From Acetobacter musti (GTDB lineage Bacteria > Pseudomonadota > Alphaproteobacteria > Acetobacterales > Acetobacteraceae): 64,000 bases of DNA. This document shows positions 24,876-34,103 of this stretch, in pieces. Numbering within the stretch: the first letter of the stretch is position 1; every line of letters begins with the position of its first letter. The DNA lies in the NCBI RefSeq assembly GCF_011516835.1, contig NZ_WOTB01000004.1, positions 1 through 64,000 of the forward strand. The letters run 5' to 3'. The position numbers and the translations under genes are program-made. The notes beneath the pieces were generated by a model that was given only the letters and a program-made list of their open reading frames with translations, searched no databases and was not told where the DNA came from.

Positions 24876-25544
24876 ATGTCTATCACCATCATTATAACCT
24901 CTGATTTCATCTGCCCCTGGTGCTTCGTCGGCGAGCGGAGGCTTGAAAAAGCTCTCAAAACACTGCCCGAGAAAGCCGCGGTCGAGATCGAATGGAGACC
25001 CTTCGAACTCAACCCAGCCATGCCGCCCGAGGGCATGGATCGCAAAATCTATCGCACGTTGAAGTTTGGCAGCTGGGAGCGCAGTCGCGCGCTTGATACG
25101 CAAACCGTCGCGGCAACCGAGCACGATGACATCGCATTTGATTACGACGCAATGGCCCGCACACCCAACACATTTCAGGCGCACCGCCTGATGTGGTTTG
25201 CGGATCGACAGGGATTGGCAACGCCGGTCGCCAAAGCTTTGTTTTCGGCGTATTTCGAGCAGGGCCGTGATATTGGTGATGTTGCCGTATTGTGTGTAAT
25301 CGCAGGGGAACAGGGGCTTGATCGTCAGGCTGTCGAAGCGTTTTTCGCTAGCGATCAAGGACTTGCCGATGTCAGGAATGCTGAAGACGCGCATCGCCAT
25401 CAGGGCGTGCGTAGCGTGCCGCTCTTCGACATTGCCGGCACGATCATCTCAGGAGCGCAAGCGGTCGAAATTTTCGAGAAAGCGCTCAAGCAGGCGACAG
25501 AGTTGGACCAATCCTGTGTCGAAGGGAGTTGCTCCGTCGGATAA
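24876..25544 (+). CDS. DsbA-family oxidoreductase (FrnE-like)
   Basis: A 222-residue cytoplasmic thioredoxin-fold protein of the DsbA/FrnE group. The active site CPWC is in SDFICPWCFVGERRLEKAL near residue 14, and the cis-Pro loop is RSVPLFDIAG near residue 187. No signal peptide is present. The tail is Cys-containing (CVEGSCSVG). Such proteins are often induced by oxidative or electrophile stress, in keeping with the LysR/ene-reductase neighbours. AAAGGAG precedes the start. Confidence 0.87.
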   Translation: MSITIIITSDFICPWCFVGERRLEKALKTLPEKAAVEIEWRPFELNPAMPPEGMDRKIYRTLKFGSWERSRALDTQTVAATEHDDIAFDYDAMARTPNTFQAHRLMWFADRQGLATPVAKALFSAYFEQGRDIGDVAVLCVIAGEQGLDRQAVEAFFASDQGLADVRNAEDAHRHQGVRSVPLFDIAGTIISGAQAVEIFEKALKQATELDQSCVEGSCSVG

Positions 25545-25685
25545 TTCTGAGGGGTCGGAAGTTGACGTCTGCTTTCCGCTCTTCGTTACTCAGGCGCCGA
25601 TGTCTGACTTGAGGCGGAAACTGCCAGTCTCCTATCTTCTATTCCCGAACATTACCGTCTGGAGGTCATTGGACGATGCGGCCAA

Positions 25686-25955
25686 TCAGACCGCCTTCTT
25701 GAGATTCGGACTAGCCTTGAACCGCACGGTCTTGCCGGCGTTGACCTTCACCGGCTCACCGGTGCGGGGATTGAGCGTCTTGCGGGCCTTGGTCTTGTGG
25801 ACGGAAAACGTCCCGAAGGACGGCAGCGTGAAGCCACCCTCCTGCTCCAGTTCGGCGACAATGGCACCAACCAGATCATCGGCGGCCTTGGCGGTGGCAA
25901 CGCCGGTGCAGGCAAGGGAGTCCTGAAGAACGGCGGCAATGAAGGCTTTGCTCAT
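25686..25955 (-). CDS. HU-family DNA-binding protein
   Basis: An 89-residue histone-like protein. The family pattern is visible: MSKAFIAAVLQDSLACTGVA at the start, GFTLPSFGTFSVHKTKARK in the arm region and NPRTGEPVKVNAGKTVRFKA near the end. It diverges from the usual housekeeping HU in the first helix (Cys-Thr-Gly-Val), so it is likely element-borne. It stands at the right edge of the cargo module and faces away from trbB. Its role may be in element replication, recombination or silencing. Confidence 0.85.
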   Translation of the reverse strand: MSKAFIAAVLQDSLACTGVATAKAADDLVGAIVAELEQEGGFTLPSFGTFSVHKTKARKTLNPRTGEPVKVNAGKTVRFKASPNLKKAV

Positions 25956-26169
25956 GCGGGCGCAGGTCCGTGTCGTGGTCGATTCCGCAAACGGTAGCAG
26001 CGCCCTTTCGCCCCGTCACCGCCGAAACGGCGACACACCCCTATGCAAGTTCTTCTATCCCAGCGCCCTACACCCATCAGACACTTGTTGCGCTTCCGTG
26101 TTCATGGCTCTTTCTAATCGACCCCGCTGATCCACCGCCTCCCTCGGGAGGTCAAATGCGGGGTTTCCT

Positions 26170-27138
26170 GTGTCCGTCGCTCCCTTCCGCTCCGAAGCCG
26201 TCGCCCGTGGCACGCGCATGCTGCGCACCGCCCTGGGGTCGGCGATTGCCGGGCATCTCGACGATCCGTCGATCGTCGAGGTGATGCTTAATCCCGACGG
26301 CCGGTTGTGGATCGACCGGCTGGCCGGCGGGATGGAGGACACCGGCACCCGGATCGCGCCAGCCGACGCCGAGCGGATCGTCCGCCTGGTCGCCCACCAT
26401 GTCGGGGCCGAGGTCCATCCGGGCAGTCCGCGCGTCTCCGCCGAACTGCCGGGAAGCGGGGAACGGTTCGAAGGACTGGTGCCTCCGGTGGTGGTGGCAC
26501 CCTGCTTCGCCATCCGGCGCCCGGCCATCGCGGTGTTCTCGCTCGACGATTATGTGGCTGGCGGGATCATGACCGCCGCACAGGCCACGTTTCTGCGCCG
26601 CGCCATCGCCGAGCGGAAGAACATCCTGGTTGCCGGCGGCACCTCCACCGGCAAGACCACCCTGGTCAACGCGCTGCTGGCCGAGATCGCGCAGACCGGC
26701 GACCGGGTGGTGCTGATCGAAGACACCCGCGAATTGCAATGCGCGGCCCCTAATCTGGTCGCCCTGCGCACCAGGGACGGCGCCGCCTCGCTCTCCGACC
26801 TGGTCCGCTCCTCGCTGCGTCTGCGCCCCGACCGGATTCCGATCGGCGAGGTGCGCGGCGCCGAGGCGCTCGACCTGCTCAAGGCCTGGGGCACCGGCCA
26901 TCCCGGCGGCGTCGGCACCCTGCATGCCGGGTCGGCGATCGGCGCCCTGCGCCGGCTGGAGCAATTGATCCAGGAAGCCGTCGTCACCGTACCGCGCGCC
27001 CTGATCGCCGAGACCATCGACGTCATCGCGGTGCTGTCCGGGCGCGGCAGCGCGCGTCGGCTGGCTGAACTCGCCACCGTCCAGGGCCTGAGCCCGGACG
27101 GGGACTACATCCTCGCACCCGCCGGAGATCCGTTATGA
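26170..27138 (+). CDS. trbB: TrbB, conjugal transfer ATPase
   Basis: A 322-residue VirB11-type hexameric ATPase that powers assembly of the mating channel and pilus. Walker A is [17 protein letters not shown] near residue 157, an Asp box LIEDTRELQ lies near 185, and the His box is [20 protein letters not shown] near 245. The GTG at 26170 opens the conserved [18 protein letters not shown] sequence; its ribosome site is weak. The segment before it (25956-26169) is spacer, so the native upstream context was probably lost to the cargo insertion. ATGA overlap with trbC. Confidence 0.93.
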   Translation: MSVAPFRSEAVARGTRMLRTALGSAIAGHLDDPSIVEVMLNPDGRLWIDRLAGGMEDTGTRIAPADAERIVRLVAHHVGAEVHPGSPRVSAELPGSGERFEGLVPPVVVAPCFAIRRPAIAVFSLDDYVAGGIMTAAQATFLRRAIAERKNILVAGGTSTGKTTLVNALLAEIAQTGDRVVLIEDTRELQCAAPNLVALRTRDGAASLSDLVRSSLRLRPDRIPIGEVRGAEALDLLKAWGTGHPGGVGTLHAGSAIGALRRLEQLIQEAVVTVPRALIAETIDVIAVLSGRGSARRLAELATVQGLSPDGDYILAPAGDPL

Positions 27139-27461
27139 CCCACATGATCGCTCTGCGCCGTCGCTTTGTCGTGGCCGGCGCAACCCTCTCGCTCGCCCTG
27201 CTGTCGGCCCCAGCCTATGCCGCCGGTTCGAGCATGCCATGGGAGGAACCGCTCAACCAGATACTGGAAAGTGTGCAGGGGCCGGTGGCCAAGATCATCT
27301 CGGTGATCATCATCACCGTGACTGGCCTGACCCTGGCCTTCGGCGAGACCTCGGGCGGGTTCCGCCGTCTGATCCAGATCGTCTTCGGCCTGTCGATCGC
27401 CTTTGCCGCGTCCAGCTTCTTCCTGTCCTTCTTCTCCTTCTCGGGCGGGGCGCTGATCTGA
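27135..27461 (+). CDS. trbC: TrbC, conjugative pilin precursor
   Basis: A 108-residue VirB2/TrbC-type prepilin. A long signal peptide ends near APAYAA (residue 30). Two hydrophobic segments follow at about 52-70 and 78-100, separated by a basic turn (GGFRRLIQI). It would be processed, and possibly cyclised, by the TraF peptidase encoded at 14140. It overlaps trbB by ATGA and trbD by one base. Confidence 0.9.
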   Translation: MTHMIALRRRFVVAGATLSLALLSAPAYAAGSSMPWEEPLNQILESVQGPVAKIISVIIITVTGLTLAFGETSGGFRRLIQIVFGLSIAFAASSFFLSFFSFSGGALI

Positions 27462-27727
27462 TGGAGCCGGACGCCATCCCCGGCTTCACCGCCCCGGTGC
27501 ATCGCGCCCTGATCGAGCCGATCCTGCTCGGCGGGGCGCCGCGCACGGTGGCGATCGTCAACGGCACGCTGTCGGCGGCAATCGGCCTCGGGCTGCGGTT
27601 GTGGATCGCCGGCGGGATCTTCTGGCTGGTCGGCCATCTCGCTGCCGTCTGGGCCGCCAAGCGCGATCCTGCCTTCGTCGACGTGGTGCGTCGGCATCTG
27701 CGCTATCCCACCCATCTGGTCGGGTGA
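27461..27727 (+). CDS. trbD: TrbD, VirB3-like channel protein
   Basis: An 88-residue small inner-membrane protein of the VirB3/TrbD family. Landmarks are GFTAPVHRALIEPILLGG at the start, one or two hydrophobic segments in residues 30-65, and KRDPAFVDVVRRHLRYPTHL near the end. The ATG at 27461 shares its first base with the stop of trbC. Confidence 0.88.
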   Translation: MEPDAIPGFTAPVHRALIEPILLGGAPRTVAIVNGTLSAAIGLGLRLWIAGGIFWLVGHLAAVWAAKRDPAFVDVVRRHLRYPTHLVG

Positions 27728-27734
27728 GGGCGCC

Positions 27735-30161
27735 ATGCTGAACCTCGCCGAATACCGTCATCGCCGCGACCGGCTGGCCGATTTCTTGCCCTGGGCGGCG
27801 CTGGTCGCCAGGGGCGTGGTGCTAAACAAGGACGGTGCCTTCCAGCGCACGGCCCGGTTCCGCGGTCCCGACCTGGACTCCTCGACCGCTTCCGAGTTGG
27901 TCGCGATCACCTCCCGCCTGAACAACGCCCTGCGCCGTCTCGGCTCCGGCTGGGCCATTTTCGTGGAGGCGCAGCGCCTTCCAGCACGGGGCTATCCTTT
28001 CAGCCCGTTCCCCGATCCTGCCTCCGAACTGGTCGACGCCGAACGTCGGGCGCAGTTCGAGGAAGAGGGGGCGCATTATGAAAGCCGTTATTTCCTCACC
28101 CTGGTCTGGCTGCCGCCAGCGGACGACGCCGCCCGCGCGGAAGCCTGGCTCTACGAGAACCGCGCCCGTGGCGGCTCCGACTGGCGGGCGGTGGTCGCAG
28201 GTTTCATCGACCAGACCGATCGGGTGCTGGCGCTGCTCGACGGCTTCATGCCGGAGGCCGACTGGCTCGATGATGGCGAAACCCTGACCTACCTCCATTC
28301 CTGCATCTCGACGCGCACGCAGCGGGTCCGGGTGCCGGAGATCCCGGTGCATCTCGACGCCATCCTGGTCGACGAGGAACTGACCGGTGGCCTGGAGCCC
28401 CGATTGGGCGACGCCCATCTGCGCACGCTGACCGTCACCGGCTTCCCGACCCAGACCTGGCCGGGTCTGCTCGACGAGCTGAACCGGCTGGCCTTTCCTT
28501 ATCGCTGGGCGACGCGGGCGATCTGCCTCGACCGCACCGACGCGACCAGGGTGCTGGGCCGGATCCGGCGGCAATGGTTCGCCAAGCGCAAATCGATCAT
28601 GGCCATCCTCAAGGAGGTGATGACCAATGAGGCCTCGGTGCTGCTGGATTCCGACGCCGCCAACAAGGCGGCCGACGCCGACGCGGCGTTGCAGGAACTC
28701 GGCACCGACCAGGTCGGGCAGGCCTATGTCACCGCGACCGTCACGGTATGGGACGAAGATCCCACTATCGCCGCCGACCGGCTGCTGCTGGTGGAGAAGA
28801 CCATCCAGGGCCGCGACTTCACCTGCATGCGCGAGAGCGTCAATGCGCTCGAAGCGTGGTTCGGCAGCCTGCCGGGCCATGTCTACGCCAATGTCCGCCA
28901 GCCCTGTGTCTCGACCCTGAATCTCGCGCATATGATTCCGCTCTCCGCGGTATGGGCCGGGCCGGAGCGGGACGGGCATTTTGACGCTCCGCCGCTGTTC
29001 TATGCCCGCACCGAAGGTTCGACCCCGTTCCGCTTCGCACTTCACGTCGGCGATGTCGGTCACACGCTGATCGCCGGGCCGACGGGTGCGGGCAAGTCCG
29101 TGCTGCTGGCCTTCATGGCGATGCAGTTCCGCCGCTACGCCGGTGCCCGGATCTTCGCCTTCGATTTCGGTGGCTCGATCCGCGCGGCTATCCTGGCGAT
29201 GGGGGGCGACTGGCATGATCTCGGCGGCGCGCTGGCGCAGGACGGAAACGATCCCGTCGCGCTGCAGCCGCTGGCGCGGATCGACGAGCCGGGCGAACGG
29301 GCCTGGGCGGCAGAATGGGTCGCGATCCTGCTGGAACGCGAGGGCGTCACCGTTGCCCCCGACCTCAAGGAGCATCTGTGGTCGGCGTTGACCTCGCTGG
29401 CTTCGGCACCCGCAGGAGAACGCACCCTTACCGGCCTGTCCGCGCTGCTCCAGTCGCTGGCGCTGAAGCAGGCGTTGCAGCCTTACTGCGTTGGTGGCCC
29501 GTGGGGGAAATTGCTTGACGCCGAACATGAGCGTCTTGGTGTCGCCGATATCCAGGCCTTCGAGATCGAGGGGCTGATCGGCTCGGGCGCCGCGTCCGGC
29601 GTGCTGTCCTATCTGTTCCATCGCATCGAGGACCGTTTTGACGGCAGCCCGACGTTGCTGATCATCGACGAGGGCTGGCTGGCGCTGGATGATCGCGCCT
29701 TCGCCGGGCAGCTCCGGGAATGGCTGAAGACGCTGCGCAAGAAGAACGCCTCCGTCATTTTCGCCACCCAATCTCTGGCCGATATCGACGCCAGCCCGAT
29801 CGCCCCCGCGCTGATCGAAAGCTGCCCGACCCGGATCTTCCTGCCCAACGACCGGGCACTGGAGCCGCAGATCACCGCGATCTATCGCCGGTTTGGGTTG
29901 AACGACCGCCAGATCGAGATCCTCAGCCGGGCGACGCCCAAGCGCGACTATTACTGCCAGTCCCGGCGCGGCAACCGTTTGTTCGATCTCGGCCTGTCCG
30001 AAGTGGCGCTGGCCTTCACCGCCGCGTCGTCGCCCGACGACCAGGCCGCGATCGACCGGATCTTTGCCCGGCACGGCCGCGACGGGTTCGCGGCCGCGTG
30101 GCTGGCGCACCGGGGCGTGGACTGGGCGATTGAAATGCTCAGGCCGGGAGAACCATCATGA
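27735..30161 (+). CDS. trbE: TrbE, VirB4-type transfer ATPase
   Basis: An 808-residue ATPase, the largest component of the type IV secretion energy complex, at the cytoplasmic side of the inner membrane. The N-terminal CagE/VirB4 domain begins with MLNLAEYRHRRDRLADFLPW. Walker A is IAGPTGAGKSVLLAF near residue 447, Walker B is LLIIDEGWLALDD near 640, and FATQSLADIDASPI follows near 677. Length is typical. It starts 7 bases after trbD and overlaps trbJ by ATGA. Confidence 0.93.
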   Translation: MLNLAEYRHRRDRLADFLPWAALVARGVVLNKDGAFQRTARFRGPDLDSSTASELVAITSRLNNALRRLGSGWAIFVEAQRLPARGYPFSPFPDPASELVDAERRAQFEEEGAHYESRYFLTLVWLPPADDAARAEAWLYENRARGGSDWRAVVAGFIDQTDRVLALLDGFMPEADWLDDGETLTYLHSCISTRTQRVRVPEIPVHLDAILVDEELTGGLEPRLGDAHLRTLTVTGFPTQTWPGLLDELNRLAFPYRWATRAICLDRTDATRVLGRIRRQWFAKRKSIMAILKEVMTNEASVLLDSDAANKAADADAALQELGTDQVGQAYVTATVTVWDEDPTIAADRLLLVEKTIQGRDFTCMRESVNALEAWFGSLPGHVYANVRQPCVSTLNLAHMIPLSAVWAGPERDGHFDAPPLFYARTEGSTPFRFALHVGDVGHTLIAGPTGAGKSVLLAFMAMQFRRYAGARIFAFDFGGSIRAAILAMGGDWHDLGGALAQDGNDPVALQPLARIDEPGERAWAAEWVAILLEREGVTVAPDLKEHLWSALTSLASAPAGERTLTGLSALLQSLALKQALQPYCVGGPWGKLLDAEHERLGVADIQAFEIEGLIGSGAASGVLSYLFHRIEDRFDGSPTLLIIDEGWLALDDRAFAGQLREWLKTLRKKNASVIFATQSLADIDASPIAPALIESCPTRIFLPNDRALEPQITAIYRRFGLNDRQIEILSRATPKRDYYCQSRRGNRLFDLGLSEVALAFTAASSPDDQAAIDRIFARHGRDGFAAAWLAHRGVDWAIEMLRPGEPS

Positions 30162-30904
30162 GAAATTCGTCGATCTGCAAAGCAGCGTTCGTGGCTGGGT
30201 TTGGCGCCCTGTCATCCATCGTCGTGAGCGTCCCGGCCCATGCGCAATGGGCGGTCTATGATGGCGCCGCCCATGTCCAGACGGTGCTGATCGCGGCGCG
30301 GGAATTGCAGCAGGTCAACCAGGAGGCGCAGAGCCTGCTCAACGAGGCGACCATGCTGGAGAACCAGGCCCGCAACCTCGCCAATCTGCCGCTCTCGGTG
30401 CTGGCACCCTTGGAGCAATCAATCGAAGCGACCGAACAGATCGTCGGCCAGGCGCAGGGGCTATCCTATAACCTGACCAGCATCGATCAGGCCTTCAGCC
30501 AGACCTATCCGCAGGCGCTGGCGAGCCCGAGTTCGGCGGCGCAGATGACCGCCGACGCGCAGACGCGATGGCAGAACGCGCGGGGCGCCTATCAGGACGG
30601 GCTGCGCGTGCAGACCGGTGCGGTGCAGAATCTCGACGCCACGCGCAGCCAGATCGACAGTCTGGTCACCTCGAGCCAGGCGGCCACCGGCGCCTTACAG
30701 GCCGCGCAATCGGGCAACCAGCTGACCGCGCTGCAGACGCGCCAGCTTGCCGACCTCACCGCCGTCATCACGGCGATGGGCCGCGCCCAGGCGCTGGAAG
30801 GCGCGCGTCAGGTCGAGAGCGAGGAGCAGGGCAGGGCACAACTCGCGAATTTCCTGAATTACGGGGCCGGTTACACGCCCGGCACCGCGCAGATGTTTCA
30901 CTGA
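30158..30904 (+). CDS. trbJ: TrbJ, VirB5-like transfer protein
   Basis: A 248-residue exported protein, thought to be a minor pilus-tip or periplasmic component. The signal peptide ends near VPAHAQ (residue 28). The rest is Gln/Ala-rich and almost wholly helical, with coiled-coil character at about 45-95 and 130-215, as in VirB5/TrbJ proteins. It overlaps trbE by ATGA and the next gene by one base. Confidence 0.87.
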   Translation: MRNSSICKAAFVAGFGALSSIVVSVPAHAQWAVYDGAAHVQTVLIAARELQQVNQEAQSLLNEATMLENQARNLANLPLSVLAPLEQSIEATEQIVGQAQGLSYNLTSIDQAFSQTYPQALASPSSAAQMTADAQTRWQNARGAYQDGLRVQTGAVQNLDATRSQIDSLVTSSQAATGALQAAQSGNQLTALQTRQLADLTAVITAMGRAQALEGARQVESEEQGRAQLANFLNYGAGYTPGTAQMFH

Positions 30905-31176
30905 TGCGCGGGTTACGTCTCTCCCCGCCGATCGTCTTCCGGCTCGTTGCCCTCGGGCTGGTCGTTTTGATTCTGGTTGTCGCCAGCCTTCATCTCCGGC
31001 ACATGCCCCATGACGTGGGGGTGCCGGATCTCGGGCCGCCGGGATCGCGTGACCGGCTGGCCGCCGGTCTGGCGCATTGTCAGGCGCTCGGCATGAAGGC
31101 CGACGGCGATCCGGCCTGCGAAGCGGTCTGGGCCGAGAACCGCAAGCGCTTCTTCGCGCCCGACGCGGCACGGTGA
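30904..31176 (+). CDS. TrbK-alt type putative entry-exclusion protein
   Basis: A 90-residue protein with one N-terminal membrane segment (residues 11-30). A short periplasmic part contains two Cys (AHCQALGMKADGDPACEAVW) and ends with AENRKRFFAP. This is the pattern of the alternative TrbK proteins located between trbJ and trbL; those are proposed to block entry of a second copy of the element. The exclusion role is known only for TrbK of RP4-like plasmids. Confidence 0.75.
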   Translation: MRGLRLSPPIVFRLVALGLVVLILVVASLHLRHMPHDVGVPDLGPPGSRDRLAAGLAHCQALGMKADGDPACEAVWAENRKRFFAPDAAR

Positions 31177-31180
31177 CGCC

Positions 31181-32434
31181 ATGCAGCAGGGCACCGGCGT
31201 CATCGACAATTTCCTCGCCATCTTCACCCAGTATATCGATTCCGGTTTCGGTCTGGTGCAGGGCGACGTCCATTGGCTTGCCGGTGTGCTGATTACCATC
31301 GACATTACCCTGGCCGGGCTGTTCTGGGCGTTGGCGCCGGATGAGGACGTGCTGGCGCGGCTGATCCGCAAGACCCTGTTCATCGGCATGTTCGCCTTCA
31401 TTATCGGCGACTTCAACGGGCTGGCAAAGATCATCTATGAGTCCTTCGCCGGGCTGGGCATCGAGGCGGGCGGTGGGCATCTTACCCAGGCGCAATTGCT
31501 CCAGCCGGGGCGGCTGGCGCAGGTCGGCATCGATGCCGGCAAGCCGATCCTGACCTCGATCTCCTCACTGGTCGGCTTCGTCGCCCTCTTCAACAACGCG
31601 ATCCAGATCGCGGTGCTGCTGATTGCCTGGCTGATCGTGGTCATCAGTTTCTTCGTGATGGCGATTCAGCTCTTCGTGGCGCTGATCGAGTTCAAGCTGA
31701 CCACGCTCGCCGGGTTCGTGCTGGTACCGTTCGGCCTGTTCGGCCGCACTGCCTTCCTCGCTGAGAAGGTGCTGGGCAACGTGGTGTCGTCCGGGATCAA
31801 GGTGCTGATGCTGGCGGTCATCGTCGGCATTGGCTCGACGGTGTTCGGCCAGTTCACCAGCGGCTTCAATAATCCACCCACCATCAATGACGCGCTGACG
31901 CTGATCCTGGCTTCCCTGACTCTGCTGGGCCTGACCGTGTTCGGCCCGGCATTGGCCAATGGGCTGATCGCCGGTGGTCCGCAGTTGGGCGCCGGGTCCG
32001 CTGTCGCCACCGCAGCCGGGGTCGTCGGTGCCGGCGTGGCTGCCGCGTCTGGCGCCGGCCTGGCTGTGGGAGCCGCGGCAGCCGCGGTGCGTGGCGGGGC
32101 CTTTGTCGCGGGCGGCACGACCGCCGCCTATCAGGCCGGAGGTGCTGCAGGCGTCGCGAAGGCCGGACTGTCCGCCGCCGCCAGCCCGTTGCGCCGCGCC
32201 ATGGCCAGTGTCCGCACCAGTTATCAGGCCGGCGGAGCCGCCGCGACTGGCGGTGCGGGAGGTGCGACCGCTTCTGGCGCTGGCGGAGCTTCTGCCGGCA
32301 AGCCGCCCGCCTGGGCCAGCCGGATGCAGCGCAACAACCGGATCAGGGGCGGGGCGGATGCGGCCGCACAGGCGATTAAGGGCGGCGACCGGCCCAGTGG
32401 CGGCCACGACGTCGATCTCTCGGAGGGAGAATAA
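31181..32434 (+). CDS. trbL: TrbL, VirB6-like channel protein
   Basis: A 417-residue polytopic inner-membrane protein. About six hydrophobic segments occupy residues 25-290, including TIDITLAGLFWAL and LLIAWLIVVISFFVMAIQL. The FKLTTLAGFVLVPFGLF motif is typical for TrbL. The C-terminal 130 residues are Ala/Gly-rich, low-complexity and probably cytoplasmic. It starts 4 bases after the trbK-like gene. Confidence 0.92.
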   Translation: MQQGTGVIDNFLAIFTQYIDSGFGLVQGDVHWLAGVLITIDITLAGLFWALAPDEDVLARLIRKTLFIGMFAFIIGDFNGLAKIIYESFAGLGIEAGGGHLTQAQLLQPGRLAQVGIDAGKPILTSISSLVGFVALFNNAIQIAVLLIAWLIVVISFFVMAIQLFVALIEFKLTTLAGFVLVPFGLFGRTAFLAEKVLGNVVSSGIKVLMLAVIVGIGSTVFGQFTSGFNNPPTINDALTLILASLTLLGLTVFGPALANGLIAGGPQLGAGSAVATAAGVVGAGVAAASGAGLAVGAAAAAVRGGAFVAGGTTAAYQAGGAAGVAKAGLSAAASPLRRAMASVRTSYQAGGAAATGGAGGATASGAGGASAGKPPAWASRMQRNNRIRGGADAAAQAIKGGDRPSGGHDVDLSEGE

Positions 32435-32436
32435 CC

Positions 32437-33117
32437 ATGTTCCGCCGCCCCAATGTGCGTTTCGGCCGGACGCCGGAACCCGAGACGCCCTATCACAAGG
32501 CCGGACAGGTCTGGGACGATCGCATCGGCTCGGCCCGTGTCCAGGCCCACAACTGGCGGCTGGCCTTCTTCGGCTGTCTCGCTTTGAGCGGCGGGCTGGG
32601 CGCCGGGCTGGTCTGGCAGTCGCTGCGCGGCACCGTCACGCCGTGGGTGGTGCAGATCGACCATCTCGGTCAGGCGCAGGCCGTCGGTCCGGCGACCGCC
32701 GCCTATCGGCCGACCGATCCGCAGATCGCCTGGTATCTGGCGCGCTTCGTCTCCGAGGTACGCGGCATCCCGGCCGATCCGGTGGTGCTGCGGCAGAACT
32801 GGCTCGACGCCTATAACTACGTCACCGACCGCGGCGCGCTGGCCCTGAATGATTATGCCCGCACCAACGATCCCTTCAGCCGGATCGGCAGGATGCAGGT
32901 TGCGATCGAGATTGCCAGCGTCATCCGCGCTTCCGACGACAGCTTCCGGGTGGAATGGATCGAGCGCCGCTATGTCGACAGCGCGCTGGCGTCCACCGAG
33001 CGCTGGAGCGCGATCCTCACCATCGTCGTCACCACCCCGACCGATGCCGAGCGGCTGCGCAAGAACCCGCTCGGCATCTACATCCACGCCCTCAACTGGT
33101 CTAGGGAACTCGGCTGA
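32437..33117 (+). CDS. trbF: TrbF, VirB8-like transfer protein
   Basis: A 226-residue bitopic protein with a short cytoplasmic N-terminus and one membrane segment at about 42-60. A periplasmic NTF2-like VirB8 domain follows. Recognisable parts are TPYHKAGQVWDDRIGSARVQ, AYRPTDPQIAWYLARFV and NPLGIYIHALNWSREL at the C-terminus. It overlaps trbG by one base. Confidence 0.92.
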   Translation: MFRRPNVRFGRTPEPETPYHKAGQVWDDRIGSARVQAHNWRLAFFGCLALSGGLGAGLVWQSLRGTVTPWVVQIDHLGQAQAVGPATAAYRPTDPQIAWYLARFVSEVRGIPADPVVLRQNWLDAYNYVTDRGALALNDYARTNDPFSRIGRMQVAIEIASVIRASDDSFRVEWIERRYVDSALASTERWSAILTIVVTTPTDAERLRKNPLGIYIHALNWSRELG

Positions 33118-34103
33118 TGCGCACCCTCAACACAATCGCGCCGTTCATGATCCTGCTGGCGCCGCTGGCGGCCTGCTCCTCATGGAAGCCGCCTGCCATC
33201 AGATACGACGATACGCCCCGGCAGGCGGTCCTCACCCCGGAACCGCCCAAGCCGGTGCAGGTGGTGGAGCTGCCGGAGCCCTTGCCGTTGCCGGGGCAGC
33301 TCAAGCCGATCCCCTATCGGCATGCATCACCCGAGCCCGCCGATCCGCATGAGCGGGTCGAGCGCGCCAACAGTGTGGCGCGGATCCAGCCGACGCGGGC
33401 CGGCTATCTCAATGCGATCCAGGTCTATCCCTTCTCCGAGGGTGCGCTCTATCAGCTCTATGCCGCACCCGGCGAGATCACCGACATCGCGCTGCAGCCG
33501 GGCGAGAAGCTGGTCGGTGCCGGTCCGGTCGCTGCCGGCGATACCGTACGCTGGATTATCGGCGACACCGAGAGCGGGGCAGGGGCGTCGAAACGGATTC
33601 ATATCCTGCTCAAGCCGACCCGCCCGGACCTGACCACCAACCTGGTCGTCAATACCGACCGGCGCACCTATCATCTGGAACTGCGCTCCGATGAGCGGAC
33701 CTATATGGCGTCGGTGTCCTGGGATTATCCGCAGGACCAGATCGTCGCCCTGCGCGGCCAGGATCGTGACGCGGATCTCGCGGCTTCGGTCGTGACCGGC
33801 GTCGATCTCGACGCGCTGAATTTTCGCTACCGGGTCGAGGGCGACGAGGCGCCGTGGCGGCCGTTGCGGGCCTTCGATGACGGGCGGCAGGTCTTTATCG
33901 AATTCCCGACCGGCATCGCCCAGGGGGAGATGCCGCCATTGTGGGTGGTCGGCCCGCAGGGCGACGGCCAACTCGTGAATTATCGGGTGCGCGGCAATCG
34001 GATGATCGTCGATCGCCTGTTCGCGGCTGCCGAACTGCGACTGGGCGCGAAGCACCAGCAGGTGGTGCGCATCGTGCGCACCGATGGAGCGCGTCGGTCG
34101 TGA
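33117..34103 (+). CDS. trbG: TrbG, VirB9-like outer-membrane complex protein
   Basis: A 328-residue component of the outer-membrane core complex. The N-terminus carries a lipobox (LAPLAACSSW) with Cys near residue 20, so it may be a lipoprotein, doing without a separate VirB7. A Pro-rich linker follows (residues 25-75). The VirB9/CagX domain covers about 95-325 (NAIQVYPFSEGALYQLYAAP near its start, FIEFPTGIAQGEMPPLWVV near its end). It overlaps trbI by GTGA. Confidence 0.92.
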   Translation: MRTLNTIAPFMILLAPLAACSSWKPPAIRYDDTPRQAVLTPEPPKPVQVVELPEPLPLPGQLKPIPYRHASPEPADPHERVERANSVARIQPTRAGYLNAIQVYPFSEGALYQLYAAPGEITDIALQPGEKLVGAGPVAAGDTVRWIIGDTESGAGASKRIHILLKPTRPDLTTNLVVNTDRRTYHLELRSDERTYMASVSWDYPQDQIVALRGQDRDADLAASVVTGVDLDALNFRYRVEGDEAPWRPLRAFDDGRQVFIEFPTGIAQGEMPPLWVVGPQGDGQLVNYRVRGNRMIVDRLFAAAELRLGAKHQQVVRIVRTDGARRS

